From Armatimonadota bacterium (GTDB lineage: Bacteria; Armatimonadota; Zipacnadia; Zipacnadales; VGFC01): 38,464 nt of DNA. The stretch covers positions 1 to 38,464 of the forward strand of contig VGFC01000016.1 of assembly GCA_016869045.1 (NCBI GenBank), given 5' to 3'. The position numbers were made by a program, and so were the translations under genes. The notes under the pieces were generated by a model that saw only the letters and a program-made list of their open reading frames with translations, had not been told where the DNA came from and did not search any database. Numbering within the stretch: position 1 is the first letter of the stretch; each line of letters begins with the position of its first letter. Below, one piece after another: positions 1 through 8,137 of this stretch.

Positions 1-408
1 GGGGATCACGCTGCACCACGCCCGCGCCTCCCACGCCCCGCCGCTGAAGTGCGAGACGGGGATCGCGTCGGCTTCGGTCCACGAGATGACGCGGTAGGCT
101 GTGCGCGTCTCGCCGCCGATCTCGAGGGTTGCTTCGAGCCAGCCGAACACCAGCGGCAGCCGGTGGCGCTGCGAGAGGAAGCCGACGTAGGGCAGCCCGA
201 ACAGCACGCCGGGGCGCAGGCCGGTCACGGCCCAGTCGGCCCACATCCGCCCGTTGCCCGTCGTCAGGACCGTATCGCTGTAATGCAGGCGGAAGCCGCC
301 GTGCGCGCGGTGGCCGCTGTGCATGAGTGTGTCGACGCACACGACCTCATCGGTCAGCGCCACGCCCTCCGTCGGGTTGCTGCCGTGGAAGACCTCATCC
401 CTGGGCAC
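1..408 (-). CDS. Partial hypothetical protein (N-terminal 136 residues)
   Basis: This open frame runs off the left edge. It begins at a GTG (408-406) inside the last codons of the upstream secreted glycosidase-like gene, overlapping it by 14 bases, which suggests translational coupling. The visible part begins PRDEVFHGSNPTEG and continues through a Trp- and Gly-rich stretch with no signal peptide, no membrane segment and no motif that I recognise. Codon use is strongly GC3-rich like its neighbours, so it is very probably coding. An ATG at 398-396 is in another frame that closes after 14 codons, so GTG is the better start. Context suggests it belongs with the LamG/TIM-barrel protein. No function can be assigned. 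Confidence 0.6.
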   Translation of the reverse strand, partial: MPRDEVFHGSNPTEGVALTDEVVCVDTLMHSGHRAHGGFRLHYSDTVLTTGNGRMWADWAVTGLRPGVLFGLPYVGFLSQRHRLPLVFGWLEATLEIGGETRTAYRVISWTEADAIPVSHFSGGAWEARAWCSVIP

Positions 409-3400
409 TGCGCTCCTCCAGCAGGTCCAGCGATGCCGGCTCCTCGAGAACGAGCTTGCACTTCGTGTAGTTGAGCTGATCGAGTTCCTTCTGCAGACGG
501 TCCGCGATGGCCGCCCCGGCCGGCCCGGTGGCGCGCAACCGCTCCGTCGCCGCCAGCAACTTCGCCCGACGCTCCGGCGGGAGGTCATAGCCGGCGATGC
601 TCACGTTCGCGGGCGTGACCGCGCCCTGGAAGCTGCGTAACTGATAGGGCTTCAACGCAATGCGCAGGTCGGGCCCCCTCAGTTGCGTGTTGTCCGATAG
701 GTCCGTCAGCGTTGCCGGGCCCTTCAGGTTCACGGTGACCGGGAACGGCGAGCGGCTGACGACATAGAGATATCCATCCGGCCCGACCCGCACGACCGCC
801 GTGTCCGACGTGCCCTCGATCGTGTCGAACTTCACCGCGGGCAGAGGCCGGTAGGACTTTGCGAACTCCGTGATCTCGTCCTGGTGACCCATCGTGCCCA
901 CGATGAAGCCGCCGATGGTGACCATCGGCGCGTCGTAGAGCGCAACCGCTTCGGCGAACAGCTCCAGCCAGTTGCGTCCGCCCGGCATGAGCCCCGCTAC
1001 GCGCCACTCCGGGCCCTTCCACCACAGGTCCTTGATCGGCTCGCGCGCGTCAATGTCGGACTCGAAGTACTCGATGTGCTGGTTGATGCTGACGGTCTGC
1101 TGCCCGCCCCGCGTGATCGTGTCCTGCAGCTCGCCGTTGCGCCGCATCTCCAGGCCGTTGTACATGGCGTTGCCGGTCGCGCCCAGCCGCCGCCACGCGA
1201 TGGCGGAAGGGAAGAGGTACTTCTGGACCTCGACGTTGGGGATCTGGGCGAGCAGGTCGAAGTCCAGCCCCGCCCCGCGGTAGACCGCCTTCATGCTGCG
1301 GCCCGACTGCTCCCACAGAGGAAGGTTGCCGTCGCCTTCGGACATGTAGCGCAGCCCGAGGATGAGCTTCAGGTCGGGCCGCGTGTCGGAGAGCACCTTC
1401 GCCAGCCGCGCGTAGAACTGCTTGATCTTGCGGCAGCGCCAGTCCAGCCACTCGATCCTCTTCTCCTGCATGAGCCAGCCGTGCCGCTGGGCGTAGCGGT
1501 CCTCGCCGGTGAAGGCCGGGAGCTTGATGCCCGTGTCCTGCTCGAACAGACCGATGGTGAAGTCGTCGTAACCCCACTTGGCATCAGCCAGCCAGAACGA
1601 ACTCTCATAGACGAGGTGCAGTTGCACACCCTGGAAGACGGGCGAATTCCCCCAGCGCGTGCACATCTCGCGGATGAGCGCCGTGAAACGCTCCTGGTAC
1701 AGCGGGTGCAGCGCGTTCATCTGCGGCCACTCAGCAGAGACCATGTTGCCCCGGTTGTCCACCCGCAGATAGCCGGCTTCCGGGGTGTTCACGAACTCCT
1801 CGACCGGCAGGACAATGCTCGGCGACAGGCAACAGTTGATCGAGGGCAGGAAGCCGAACTCGCCCGGCGCGCCGGCCTGTTCGAAGCGCTCCAGCAGAAG
1901 ATCCACGTACTCCTGCGGGTGGCGCAGGCCGGAGCACCCCAGGAGGTTCTCGGCAAGCGACGGGTAGCTCGGGCCCTGGTAGAAGCAGATCGGGTAGATG
2001 AGTTCATTCTGCCCGGTCGCGCGCATGGTGGCGATCATGCGGTCGGCCATGTCGCCAGTGAAGCGCGTGCCGTCCGTCTCGCGCTGTCGCCCGCCGAACG
2101 CCTCGCTGATCATCATGTCTTCCCAGTACAGGCCGAGGCGGCGCTTGCCCGGACTGCTCGCCGCCAGAGGCGACGGCGCAAGGCCCGGCAACTCGTACAC
2201 CTCGAACCCGCTGATCGCCGCCGGCGCGCCCTTGATCCACGTGGTCAGGAACAGCGCCTGGTCCTTCTCGCGCGGCCAGTAGAGCAAGTCGTAGTGCTGG
2301 AGTTGCCCCGTGTTCTCGAACTCTCGGCCAGTCAGCACGCCGCCCTGCGTGTCATAGGTGCAGGGGAAGCCCGGCGAGTTAACGATGAGGTCGAAGGCCC
2401 GGTCCTTGTCATCGGGGTAGAACACACGCAGCAGATGCGGCTTCCCCGGGGTTTTGGCCGCAAAGCGGAAGGCCAGTCGCGCGAATCGTGCCGCCCCGGC
2501 CTCGACATAGCGCGTGCCGTCTAGCGTGCCGATCTGCGAGGGTGCCGACTCGCGGAAGTTCTCCTTTGCCTCGCGCATGGCGACGGCATCGTACCTGCAG
2601 ATGAGCACGGGCGCACCGTCGGGGCCGGGCTGGGGCAGCGGCGCGAGCACGCTCAGGGTCTGCTGGCCAACCTTGCGGCCGTTGTAGCCGTAGACGAAAG
2701 CGTAGCGCCCGGCAGTGAGCTTGAGCGGCGCCGCGGTGACGGACGACTGGCCCTGGGGCGGGACGTCTACTGTGCTGGAGAAAACGGCCTTGTCCGCCGG
2801 GCCGCCGGTCAGCGTGACCTCGAGCTTTCCACTCAGCGGCGCGTCGTGGATGTTCTTGAGGTCGAAGACGGGCTGATAGGCTTCGCCCTCGATGGCAGCG
2901 GCGTGGCGGACAAGGATGAGTGGCGGCACGTTCGGCGCGCCGAAGCCCGCTACATAACGGGCCGCCACCTCCATATCGCTGAGCGGGCGGCTGTAGATGC
3001 TGAAGCTGTCCAGCACGCTCTCGCACGCCCCCCACACCGGCTCGGCGCTGTGGTAGACATCGCGCCCGCGATTGCCCAGGAAGAAGCGCGCGTGCTCCCG
3101 CGGCTTCCACGTGAAGCCGCGCACGCCGAAGGGGCGGTCACTGACGAAGTTGGCCATCTTCTGCCCGTCGAGGTACAGCCGTTGGCCGACCTGCGAGTCC
3201 CAGTTGAGCACGATCTGGTGCCAGGTGTCCTTCACGACGCCGCCGGGCACCGAGGCGTAGATGACGTCATCCATCGCCCTGGACACGCGCCGGTCGCACC
3301 GCAGCGTCCCAAAGCCGCCCGCGTTGTTCATCCACAGCCAGATGTTGTCCACCGGCACCGGCCCGAGTGGCGCGTCCTCCTTGAAGAAGCACGGGCATGC

Positions 3401-4384
3401 TGGTGGGTTGGCCTCATCGAAGCCGAACTTGACCCACATCTCGAAGCTGCCGTAGTCCTTGTCCAGGTTGCCCGGTTCTTCATACGCCAGGACTGCCTCG
3501 CCTTGCAGCAACACGCCCTTGCCGGAGAGCCCGGGCACGATCTGCAACTTGTCCTGCTGCGCGGGTACGGGGTTGCCGGCGGCCGGGTCGGCCCTCAGAG
3601 GGTCGGTGCCGTCGAAGCTGAGGTGAAAGAGCGTGCGCAGCTCGTTGGCCTGGCGCTTGGTGGTCCGGACGCCCAGTTGCACGGCGACGGCTGGGTCCAC
3701 ATACGCGGCCAACTGATCCGCCGTCAGCGGCACATCGAGAAGGCACAGATCATCGATGATCGAGTTGGCGGGATAGTTGCCCTCCGCGGACGTGCCGATC
3801 CACATGCGGTCGGGGAGGGTGGCCGTGCTTAAGACACCGGTGACGGTGGCGCTGCCGTGCTGGACGCCATCCACGAAGATCCGCAGCTGCTTGCGGTCCC
3901 ACGTGACCGCCACGTGGTGCCACTCGCCTGCCGCGGGCACGCCCGGCGTCTCCAGCGCCGCCAGCATCTTCCCGCCAGCTTTGAGGTGGCTGCACGTGAC
4001 GTCTTGCCCTTCTGCAACCCGGAAGGTCACGAAGTCCGGGCCATACCACGGGCCAAACGCGATCAGCGCGTCTGACCCCGCGCCGCGCTTGACCCACATC
4101 ATGATCGTGCCCTGCGCAGGACTGAAGTTCCCGGCGGTGGCGTAGGCGCAGCGAGTGCTCTGGTCGGCGGCGAGGCCCTGACCAGTCTTGGCCGGCCCAA
4201 ACTGCAGTCCCTCGGCCACAAGCGGCCCAGGGATGCCGCGCGCGATCTCGGCGGTGGCCGCGCCATCGAACGAAGCATACAGCAGGACATGAGGCTGCAG
4301 ATCCGGCGACAGCCCGGGCACGTCCGCCGCCCAAGCAGACGGCGCGCTCAGCACGGCGAGCACAACAAGGCGGCACACCCGCAT
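395..4384 (-). CDS. Large secreted protein: two LamG-like domains plus glycosidase-like TIM barrel
   Basis: A 1329-residue secreted protein. The ATG at 4384 is chosen because it opens a clear signal peptide ending AWA and follows a GGGAG-like ribosome site; the frame is open 23 codons further upstream but that part does not look like a signal. Residues of about 28-245 and 270-505 are two concanavalin/LamG-type domains: each has a start like LLYASFDG or LFHLSFDG, a G(T/S)-x-MWVK strand, an EWHHVAVTWD or TWHQIVLNWD strand and a DGVQ/DGQK turn. A beta-sandwich linker follows. From about residue 745 (LGLYWEDMMISEAFGG) to 1180 there is a TIM-barrel-like region resembling uncharacterised glycoside hydrolase-like proteins, ending in a small beta domain and a helical tail. 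A carbohydrate-binding or carbohydrate-degrading role is inference; I cannot name the GH family or the catalytic acids. Confidence 0.85.
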   Translation of the reverse strand: MRVCRLVVLAVLSAPSAWAADVPGLSPDLQPHVLLYASFDGAATAEIARGIPGPLVAEGLQFGPAKTGQGLAADQSTRCAYATAGNFSPAQGTIMMWVKRGAGSDALIAFGPWYGPDFVTFRVAEGQDVTCSHLKAGGKMLAALETPGVPAAGEWHHVAVTWDRKQLRIFVDGVQHGSATVTGVLSTATLPDRMWIGTSAEGNYPANSIIDDLCLLDVPLTADQLAAYVDPAVAVQLGVRTTKRQANELRTLFHLSFDGTDPLRADPAAGNPVPAQQDKLQIVPGLSGKGVLLQGEAVLAYEEPGNLDKDYGSFEMWVKFGFDEANPPACPCFFKEDAPLGPVPVDNIWLWMNNAGGFGTLRCDRRVSRAMDDVIYASVPGGVVKDTWHQIVLNWDSQVGQRLYLDGQKMANFVSDRPFGVRGFTWKPREHARFFLGNRGRDVYHSAEPVWGACESVLDSFSIYSRPLSDMEVAARYVAGFGAPNVPPLILVRHAAAIEGEAYQPVFDLKNIHDAPLSGKLEVTLTGGPADKAVFSSTVDVPPQGQSSVTAAPLKLTAGRYAFVYGYNGRKVGQQTLSVLAPLPQPGPDGAPVLICRYDAVAMREAKENFRESAPSQIGTLDGTRYVEAGAARFARLAFRFAAKTPGKPHLLRVFYPDDKDRAFDLIVNSPGFPCTYDTQGGVLTGREFENTGQLQHYDLLYWPREKDQALFLTTWIKGAPAAISGFEVYELPGLAPSPLAASSPGKRRLGLYWEDMMISEAFGGRQRETDGTRFTGDMADRMIATMRATGQNELIYPICFYQGPSYPSLAENLLGCSGLRHPQEYVDLLLERFEQAGAPGEFGFLPSINCCLSPSIVLPVEEFVNTPEAGYLRVDNRGNMVSAEWPQMNALHPLYQERFTALIREMCTRWGNSPVFQGVQLHLVYESSFWLADAKWGYDDFTIGLFEQDTGIKLPAFTGEDRYAQRHGWLMQEKRIEWLDWRCRKIKQFYARLAKVLSDTRPDLKLILGLRYMSEGDGNLPLWEQSGRSMKAVYRGAGLDFDLLAQIPNVEVQKYLFPSAIAWRRLGATGNAMYNGLEMRRNGELQDTITRGGQQTVSINQHIEYFESDIDAREPIKDLWWKGPEWRVAGLMPGGRNWLELFAEAVALYDAPMVTIGGFIVGTMGHQDEITEFAKSYRPLPAVKFDTIEGTSDTAVVRVGPDGYLYVVSRSPFPVTVNLKGPATLTDLSDNTQLRGPDLRIALKPYQLRSFQGAVTPANVSIAGYDLPPERRAKLLAATERLRATGPAGAAIADRLQKELDQLNYTKCKLVLEEPASLDLLEERSAQG

Positions 4385-5328
4385 GGTGTCACGCTCCCTA
4401 GTCCATTGCGCCGGCCGCCGCGATGTCTCCGACCGTGCCAGGTGGTACACCAAGATCCCGCCCGCAGTCGCGCATCATGTACCGGGACGCCTGAGGTAGA
4501 GCACAGCAGAGGTGCGGTCGCCCTGAACTACGGGCCGGCCGACTTGTGCATCTGCCGGAGCAGGGCGTAAGGCCCAAGAACCAATCTGCGCCGCCTCTGA
4601 GGCCGCCGGCGGCAGTTGGTGAGCTTGGCACCGGCGTTTGACCTTCCCCCAAGGCTAGTACCACTCACAGTGTCACAGATCCGGTCCGCTCAGCCCTGCC
4701 CGGAAGGGGAGGCTTAGCCAGCCCTGGAGGGCAGAGCCGGATCGCTTCGGGGGCCAGTGACCGGTAGCCCAGTGAGCTGTGAGGTCGCAGGGCGTTGCAG
4801 TGCCTTCGCCATCGCTTCCCGGATACCCTCGCTTTGACACCTCCTCAGTCGCGTCTCTCTCTACGCCCTCCTGGACAAGGGGAATGGGGCGCAGGGGGCG
4901 CCCCGTATAGACGATCCCGGGGGAGGGGAAACGGGCTCATCTCGGCATACGGGTTGCGCGCCCCACTACCGTGCCTCGCGCGCGCCTGTGGCGCGTTCCT
5001 GCGGGGCTGTGGAGCAGTCTGTGCCAATGCCGGGGGAGCGGGGAAACCAGGTGTGCCATAGCGAACTCCAGAGCAGTTGGTTAGCGGGGTCCTCCGTCTC
5101 CCCACTACTGGCGCGATGACTGTGGCGAGCCGACGACACCCACAGCTGCGGCAGAATGTGCCGATCACCTGCCACCGGAGGGGGCCCCATTCCGGTGGAA
5201 AACCACGAGGGCCGCCCAGTGTTGGTTGCAGGAGTTGCTCCAAGGGGGGCGAATTGCTCCGAATGAAGTGAGTTCGGCGGGCAGCAGTCGTCCTCCCCTG
5301 CCCATTGCTCGGGTGAAGGGGTGGTGCT
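4385..5328. other. Intergenic region between divergent genes
   Basis: 944 bases separate the minus-strand LamG gene from the plus-strand CHASE2 gene. No reading frame here has family resemblance or a convincing start. It should hold promoters for both directions, but I found no near-consensus -35/-10 pair. A 7-base inverted match (4678-4684 and 4737-4743, GATCCGG/CCGGATC) and one copy of a diverged interspersed repeat (listed separately) are the only structure I can support. Confidence 0.6.
4861..4975. repeat. Diverged interspersed repeat, copy 1
   Basis: A core around 4896-4915 (CCGTATAGACGATCCCGGG) recurs at about 14448-14467 as CCGCATAGACGATCCCGGG. Flanking bases still align loosely for about 65 bases, for example GGA-AC-CTCAT and a following TGC-rich part. 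Both copies lie in gene-free DNA. I do not recognise the element; shared ancestry of two intergenic regions or a shared regulatory site are both possible. Confidence 0.4.
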
Positions 5329-7194
5329 GTGGCCACACCTGGGGGCCGCGCGGAGGAGGCGTCCTATGCGCTGGCCCAGACGCAGCTAGCACGCAGGCGG
5401 CCGAGAGGCAGGCGGCTACGTCGGTCGCTGGCGACTTGGCTGTTTGGGAGCGTTGCGGGGCTTGTCTTTGTGGCCGCCTTCCGGGTTGGCTACTTCGGGA
5501 GCCTCACCGTTGCATGGCTCGATGGCCTCGTGGTGGGCACCGAGCCCACCCCAGTCAGGGTCCCCGTCAGCTTGGTCGTCGCCGGCGATGACGACTTCCG
5601 CAGTCTTGGCGAGTGGCCGCCCCCCAGCCTCTTCCCCAGAGACGTTCTGAGCGACACCATCAGGGCAGCAGTCGACGCGGGAGCAGCTGCCGTCTGCATC
5701 GACCTGCTGCTCGACGTTCCCTCCGCTCAGGACGACGCTCTCGAATCATCGCTGCGTACGGTCGCTGAGCGAGGCACTCCCGTCTTCCTGGTGTGCAGTG
5801 CGTGGTCAGCGGAGCCATCCCGGCCCCTTGAACGGTTCGCGCAGGTGGCTCGGGTGGCGTGCGCCGACGTCCTCGCGGGTCCCCAAGGCGAGGCTCGGGC
5901 GGTTCCGCCGACCGTGACGACACCGTGGGGTCGCAAACCCTCTCTCGCCTTTGCGGTGGCGGAGTCGTTGGCGGCTCAGGCGGGCCATGGCGGACGCCTC
6001 CCGGACCGGTCCGTTCCGATCGACTGCGCACAGGTGGAGCGGAGCGTAGGGCGCTACCCACTCTTGGCCGTGAACCGCCACGCAATCCCTCGCAACTGGC
6101 TGGCCGGCTCAATCGTCGTGATTGGACGAACCGACAGCCTGGGGGGCGATGTGCTGCTCATCGCTGACCCACGGGGCCTCGCCGAAGGCGGGACCCTGGT
6201 GCGCTCCGTCCCGGGTGTCGACGTGCAGGCTGCTGCGCTGTGCGCGCTGCTGGCCTCGCGCCGGCGAGCACAGGCAGGTCCGCTCGTGGACGCTGCCTTG
6301 GTGCTCTGCGCAGCCGGGATACTGACCTGGCTCCTGACACGCCTGGGCAATGTTGTGGGGACAGCCGTCGGCTTCGGGGTCATCCTGGTCGGTGGCGGGG
6401 CAGTCAGTCTCGGCCTGTTCGGCACGACGGGACACATACTGGGGCTTGCGCCGGTACTGCTCGGCAGCGCGACGCACGCCATGGCCATCGGTTGGCTGGA
6501 CCGGTGGCGGCTGTCGCGGACGCTGGGCCAACTCGTCAGCCCTGATCTGGCGGCCCGGATCGAGCGTTCCCTGGAGGTCGTGCCAGGTGAAGGACAGGTG
6601 TCGCCCGTGGCCGCGCTGACGTTCGACATTCGCGGCTCCACCGAACTCGCCTCCAGGGCTCGGCCGGAGCATGTCGGAAGCCTCCTCGCGGATCTGTTGG
6701 GTGTCGTCGCAGCCGAGGTTGTGGATGCCGGCGGGATGGTGAGCAAGTTCCTTGGTGATGGTCTACTGGCGCTGTTCGTGTCCGAGGGGAAGCATCACGA
6801 TGCCGGGCAGCGCGCTCTCCGGGCAGTGGAAGGCATCGACAGGGCAGTTGCCGGCGGGCCTGCGGCGGCGTGGTCTGAGGCCACTGGCGCGCGATTGGAC
6901 TACGTCGTCTCCGCCACCTACGGCTCAGCGTGGATCGGGTTCGTGGGCTTCCACCGACGTGCGGAGTTCACGGCCCTGGGTCAGACGATCAACCTGGCCT
7001 TCGAGTTGCAGGAGGCCGCCAAGCGAGACGGCTTCAGGATCCTGGTCAGTGCCGATCTTGCCGGCGAGGTTGGTGCCGAAACCGTCGCCCGCTACGCGGC
7101 GGTCACGGTGGAGCGCCCAAGAGGCGAAGGCACGTGGCCATGCCTCACGCTGTCCTGTACTGACTGGAGCGAGGAACCCCATGGAGCCCCGTGA
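5329..7194 (+). CDS. CHASE2-domain membrane protein with class III cyclase-like domain
   Basis: A 621-residue protein starting at GTG 5329, eight bases after GAAGGGG. After a basic N-terminus there is a membrane segment (about 37-57), an extracytoplasmic CHASE2-like sensor (about 65-310), several membrane segments (about 315-390) and a C-terminal class III nucleotide cyclase fold (about 425-590). Both metal aspartates are present (D433 in TFDIRGST, D477 in KFLGDG) and the purine lysine K473 is kept. The second purine residue, normally Asp, is Gln (Q552 in ALGQTINLA). The transition-state Asn is kept (N555) but the transition-state Arg is Glu (E559). By family knowledge, loss of that Arg predicts weak or absent cyclase activity; it may act as a nucleotide-binding relay. 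It overlaps the next gene by 14 bases and heads an operon with FecR-like and TPR-CHAT proteins. Confidence 0.88.
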   Translation: MATPGGRAEEASYALAQTQLARRRPRGRRLRRSLATWLFGSVAGLVFVAAFRVGYFGSLTVAWLDGLVVGTEPTPVRVPVSLVVAGDDDFRSLGEWPPPSLFPRDVLSDTIRAAVDAGAAAVCIDLLLDVPSAQDDALESSLRTVAERGTPVFLVCSAWSAEPSRPLERFAQVARVACADVLAGPQGEARAVPPTVTTPWGRKPSLAFAVAESLAAQAGHGGRLPDRSVPIDCAQVERSVGRYPLLAVNRHAIPRNWLAGSIVVIGRTDSLGGDVLLIADPRGLAEGGTLVRSVPGVDVQAAALCALLASRRRAQAGPLVDAALVLCAAGILTWLLTRLGNVVGTAVGFGVILVGGGAVSLGLFGTTGHILGLAPVLLGSATHAMAIGWLDRWRLSRTLGQLVSPDLAARIERSLEVVPGEGQVSPVAALTFDIRGSTELASRARPEHVGSLLADLLGVVAAEVVDAGGMVSKFLGDGLLALFVSEGKHHDAGQRALRAVEGIDRAVAGGPAAAWSEATGARLDYVVSATYGSAWIGFVGFHRRAEFTALGQTINLAFELQEAAKRDGFRILVSADLAGEVGAETVARYAAVTVERPRGEGTWPCLTLSCTDWSEEPHGAP

Positions 7195-8089
7195 TAGCAC
7201 ATCTTCCGCTGCCGTCGTCGTGTTGAGCCTGCTGTCGGGCTTCGCTTGGGCGTCGAACGAGCCGGTGGCGGCGGTCGTGACGATGACCTGCGGTCCCGTG
7301 TCCGTGCTGCGCGAGGGAAGGAGCTCGGAAGCCTGCCCCCCATACGGCCTCCACGTCGGTGACCAGGTGATCGTGGGGCCAAAGGGCCAGGCGGTCCTGT
7401 GCTTTCCGTGCGGGCCCCCTCAGCGGATCGTGGCCGGCGAGGAGAAGAGCACGTTCGAGGTCAAGCCACCGGGGTCACCTCCGGAGAACCCGGGACCCGT
7501 GAAGCGGATCTGGCGCTACATCGTCGCGCGTCTGCGGCCGCCCGGCGACGCAGCCCGTCACATCTCCCCGGCGAGCCGACCTCTCGACACGGGCGGTCCT
7601 GACGGTCTCTGGCCGCGCGACGCGCTCGTGACGTGCGCGCAACCGGACTTCGCGTGGCGTCCGAGCCGAGGGGGAAGCTACCAGCTCATCATCCTCGATG
7701 GCAAAGGCCGGCGGGTCTGGCAGAGCCCGCCGTCGAGAGAGCCGCAGACCACCTATCCCCTAGATGCCCCCGCGCTGCGGCGCGGGGTCGAGTACTGGTG
7801 GGAGGTGGCGGACACGGAGACCGGGGCCCGATCAACAGACGGGCCCTATTGGTTCCGCATCGCTGACCCCGACCGAGTCGAGGCCGCCGTTGCTGCTGCC
7901 GCTGCGCTCGACAGGAACGCTGAGGGGAGCGATCCGGCAGCCTTGGTCACGGCCAAAGCCCTACTCATGGCGTCCCGGGGGTTCGGCGGCGAGGCGGTCC
8001 GACTGCTCGCTCGGCAGACGGAGCCGGCCCTGACCAAGGCTGAACTGGAGTCATGGCTCCCACTGCTCGCCGCGCGAGAGGTGCCTTAG
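7181..8089 (+). CDS. Secreted FecR-like protein
   Basis: A 302-residue protein. ATG 7181 lies within the last codons of the cyclase gene and is preceded by GCGAGGA, so translation is probably coupled. Residues 1-25 form a signal peptide (VVVLSLLSGFAWAS). Residues of about 30-95 resemble the FecR/LysM-less sensor fold: a CGPVSVLREG strand, then GDQVIVGPKGQAVLCF. After a proline-rich linker, about 150-225 form a fibronectin-like beta domain (PDFAWRPS, YQLIILDGKG, GVEYWWEVAD), followed by an Ala-rich helical tail. FecR-type domains usually sense or transmit envelope signals. DUF928-type partners of CHAT proteins in cyanobacteria have a loosely similar layout, but I cannot claim that family. It lies between the CHASE2 protein and the TPR-CHAT protein, so a shared envelope-signalling role is likely but inferred. 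Confidence 0.75.
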   Translation: MEPRDSTSSAAVVVLSLLSGFAWASNEPVAAVVTMTCGPVSVLREGRSSEACPPYGLHVGDQVIVGPKGQAVLCFPCGPPQRIVAGEEKSTFEVKPPGSPPENPGPVKRIWRYIVARLRPPGDAARHISPASRPLDTGGPDGLWPRDALVTCAQPDFAWRPSRGGSYQLIILDGKGRRVWQSPPSREPQTTYPLDAPALRRGVEYWWEVADTETGARSTDGPYWFRIADPDRVEAAVAAAAALDRNAEGSDPAALVTAKALLMASRGFGGEAVRLLARQTEPALTKAELESWLPLLAAREVP

Positions 8090-8137
8090 GCAGGCCGCTT
8101 GGGTCCTGCAGCGTTGCTGCGCAGGGAGGTGTGCACG

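Noticed and set aside
884-2524. Long plus-strand open frame opposite the LamG/TIM-barrel gene
   Set aside because: It is antisense to a gene with clear domains; its translation is Arg/Ala/Val-rich with no recognisable family.
4834-4862. TTGACA at 4834 as a promoter
   Set aside because: No -10-like box is found 16-18 bases downstream.
4845-5336. Minus-strand open frame of 163 codons in the left intergenic region
   Set aside because: Composition is that of GC-rich shadow frames (Pro, Arg, Ala), there is no ribosome site, and it overlaps the CHASE2 start region.
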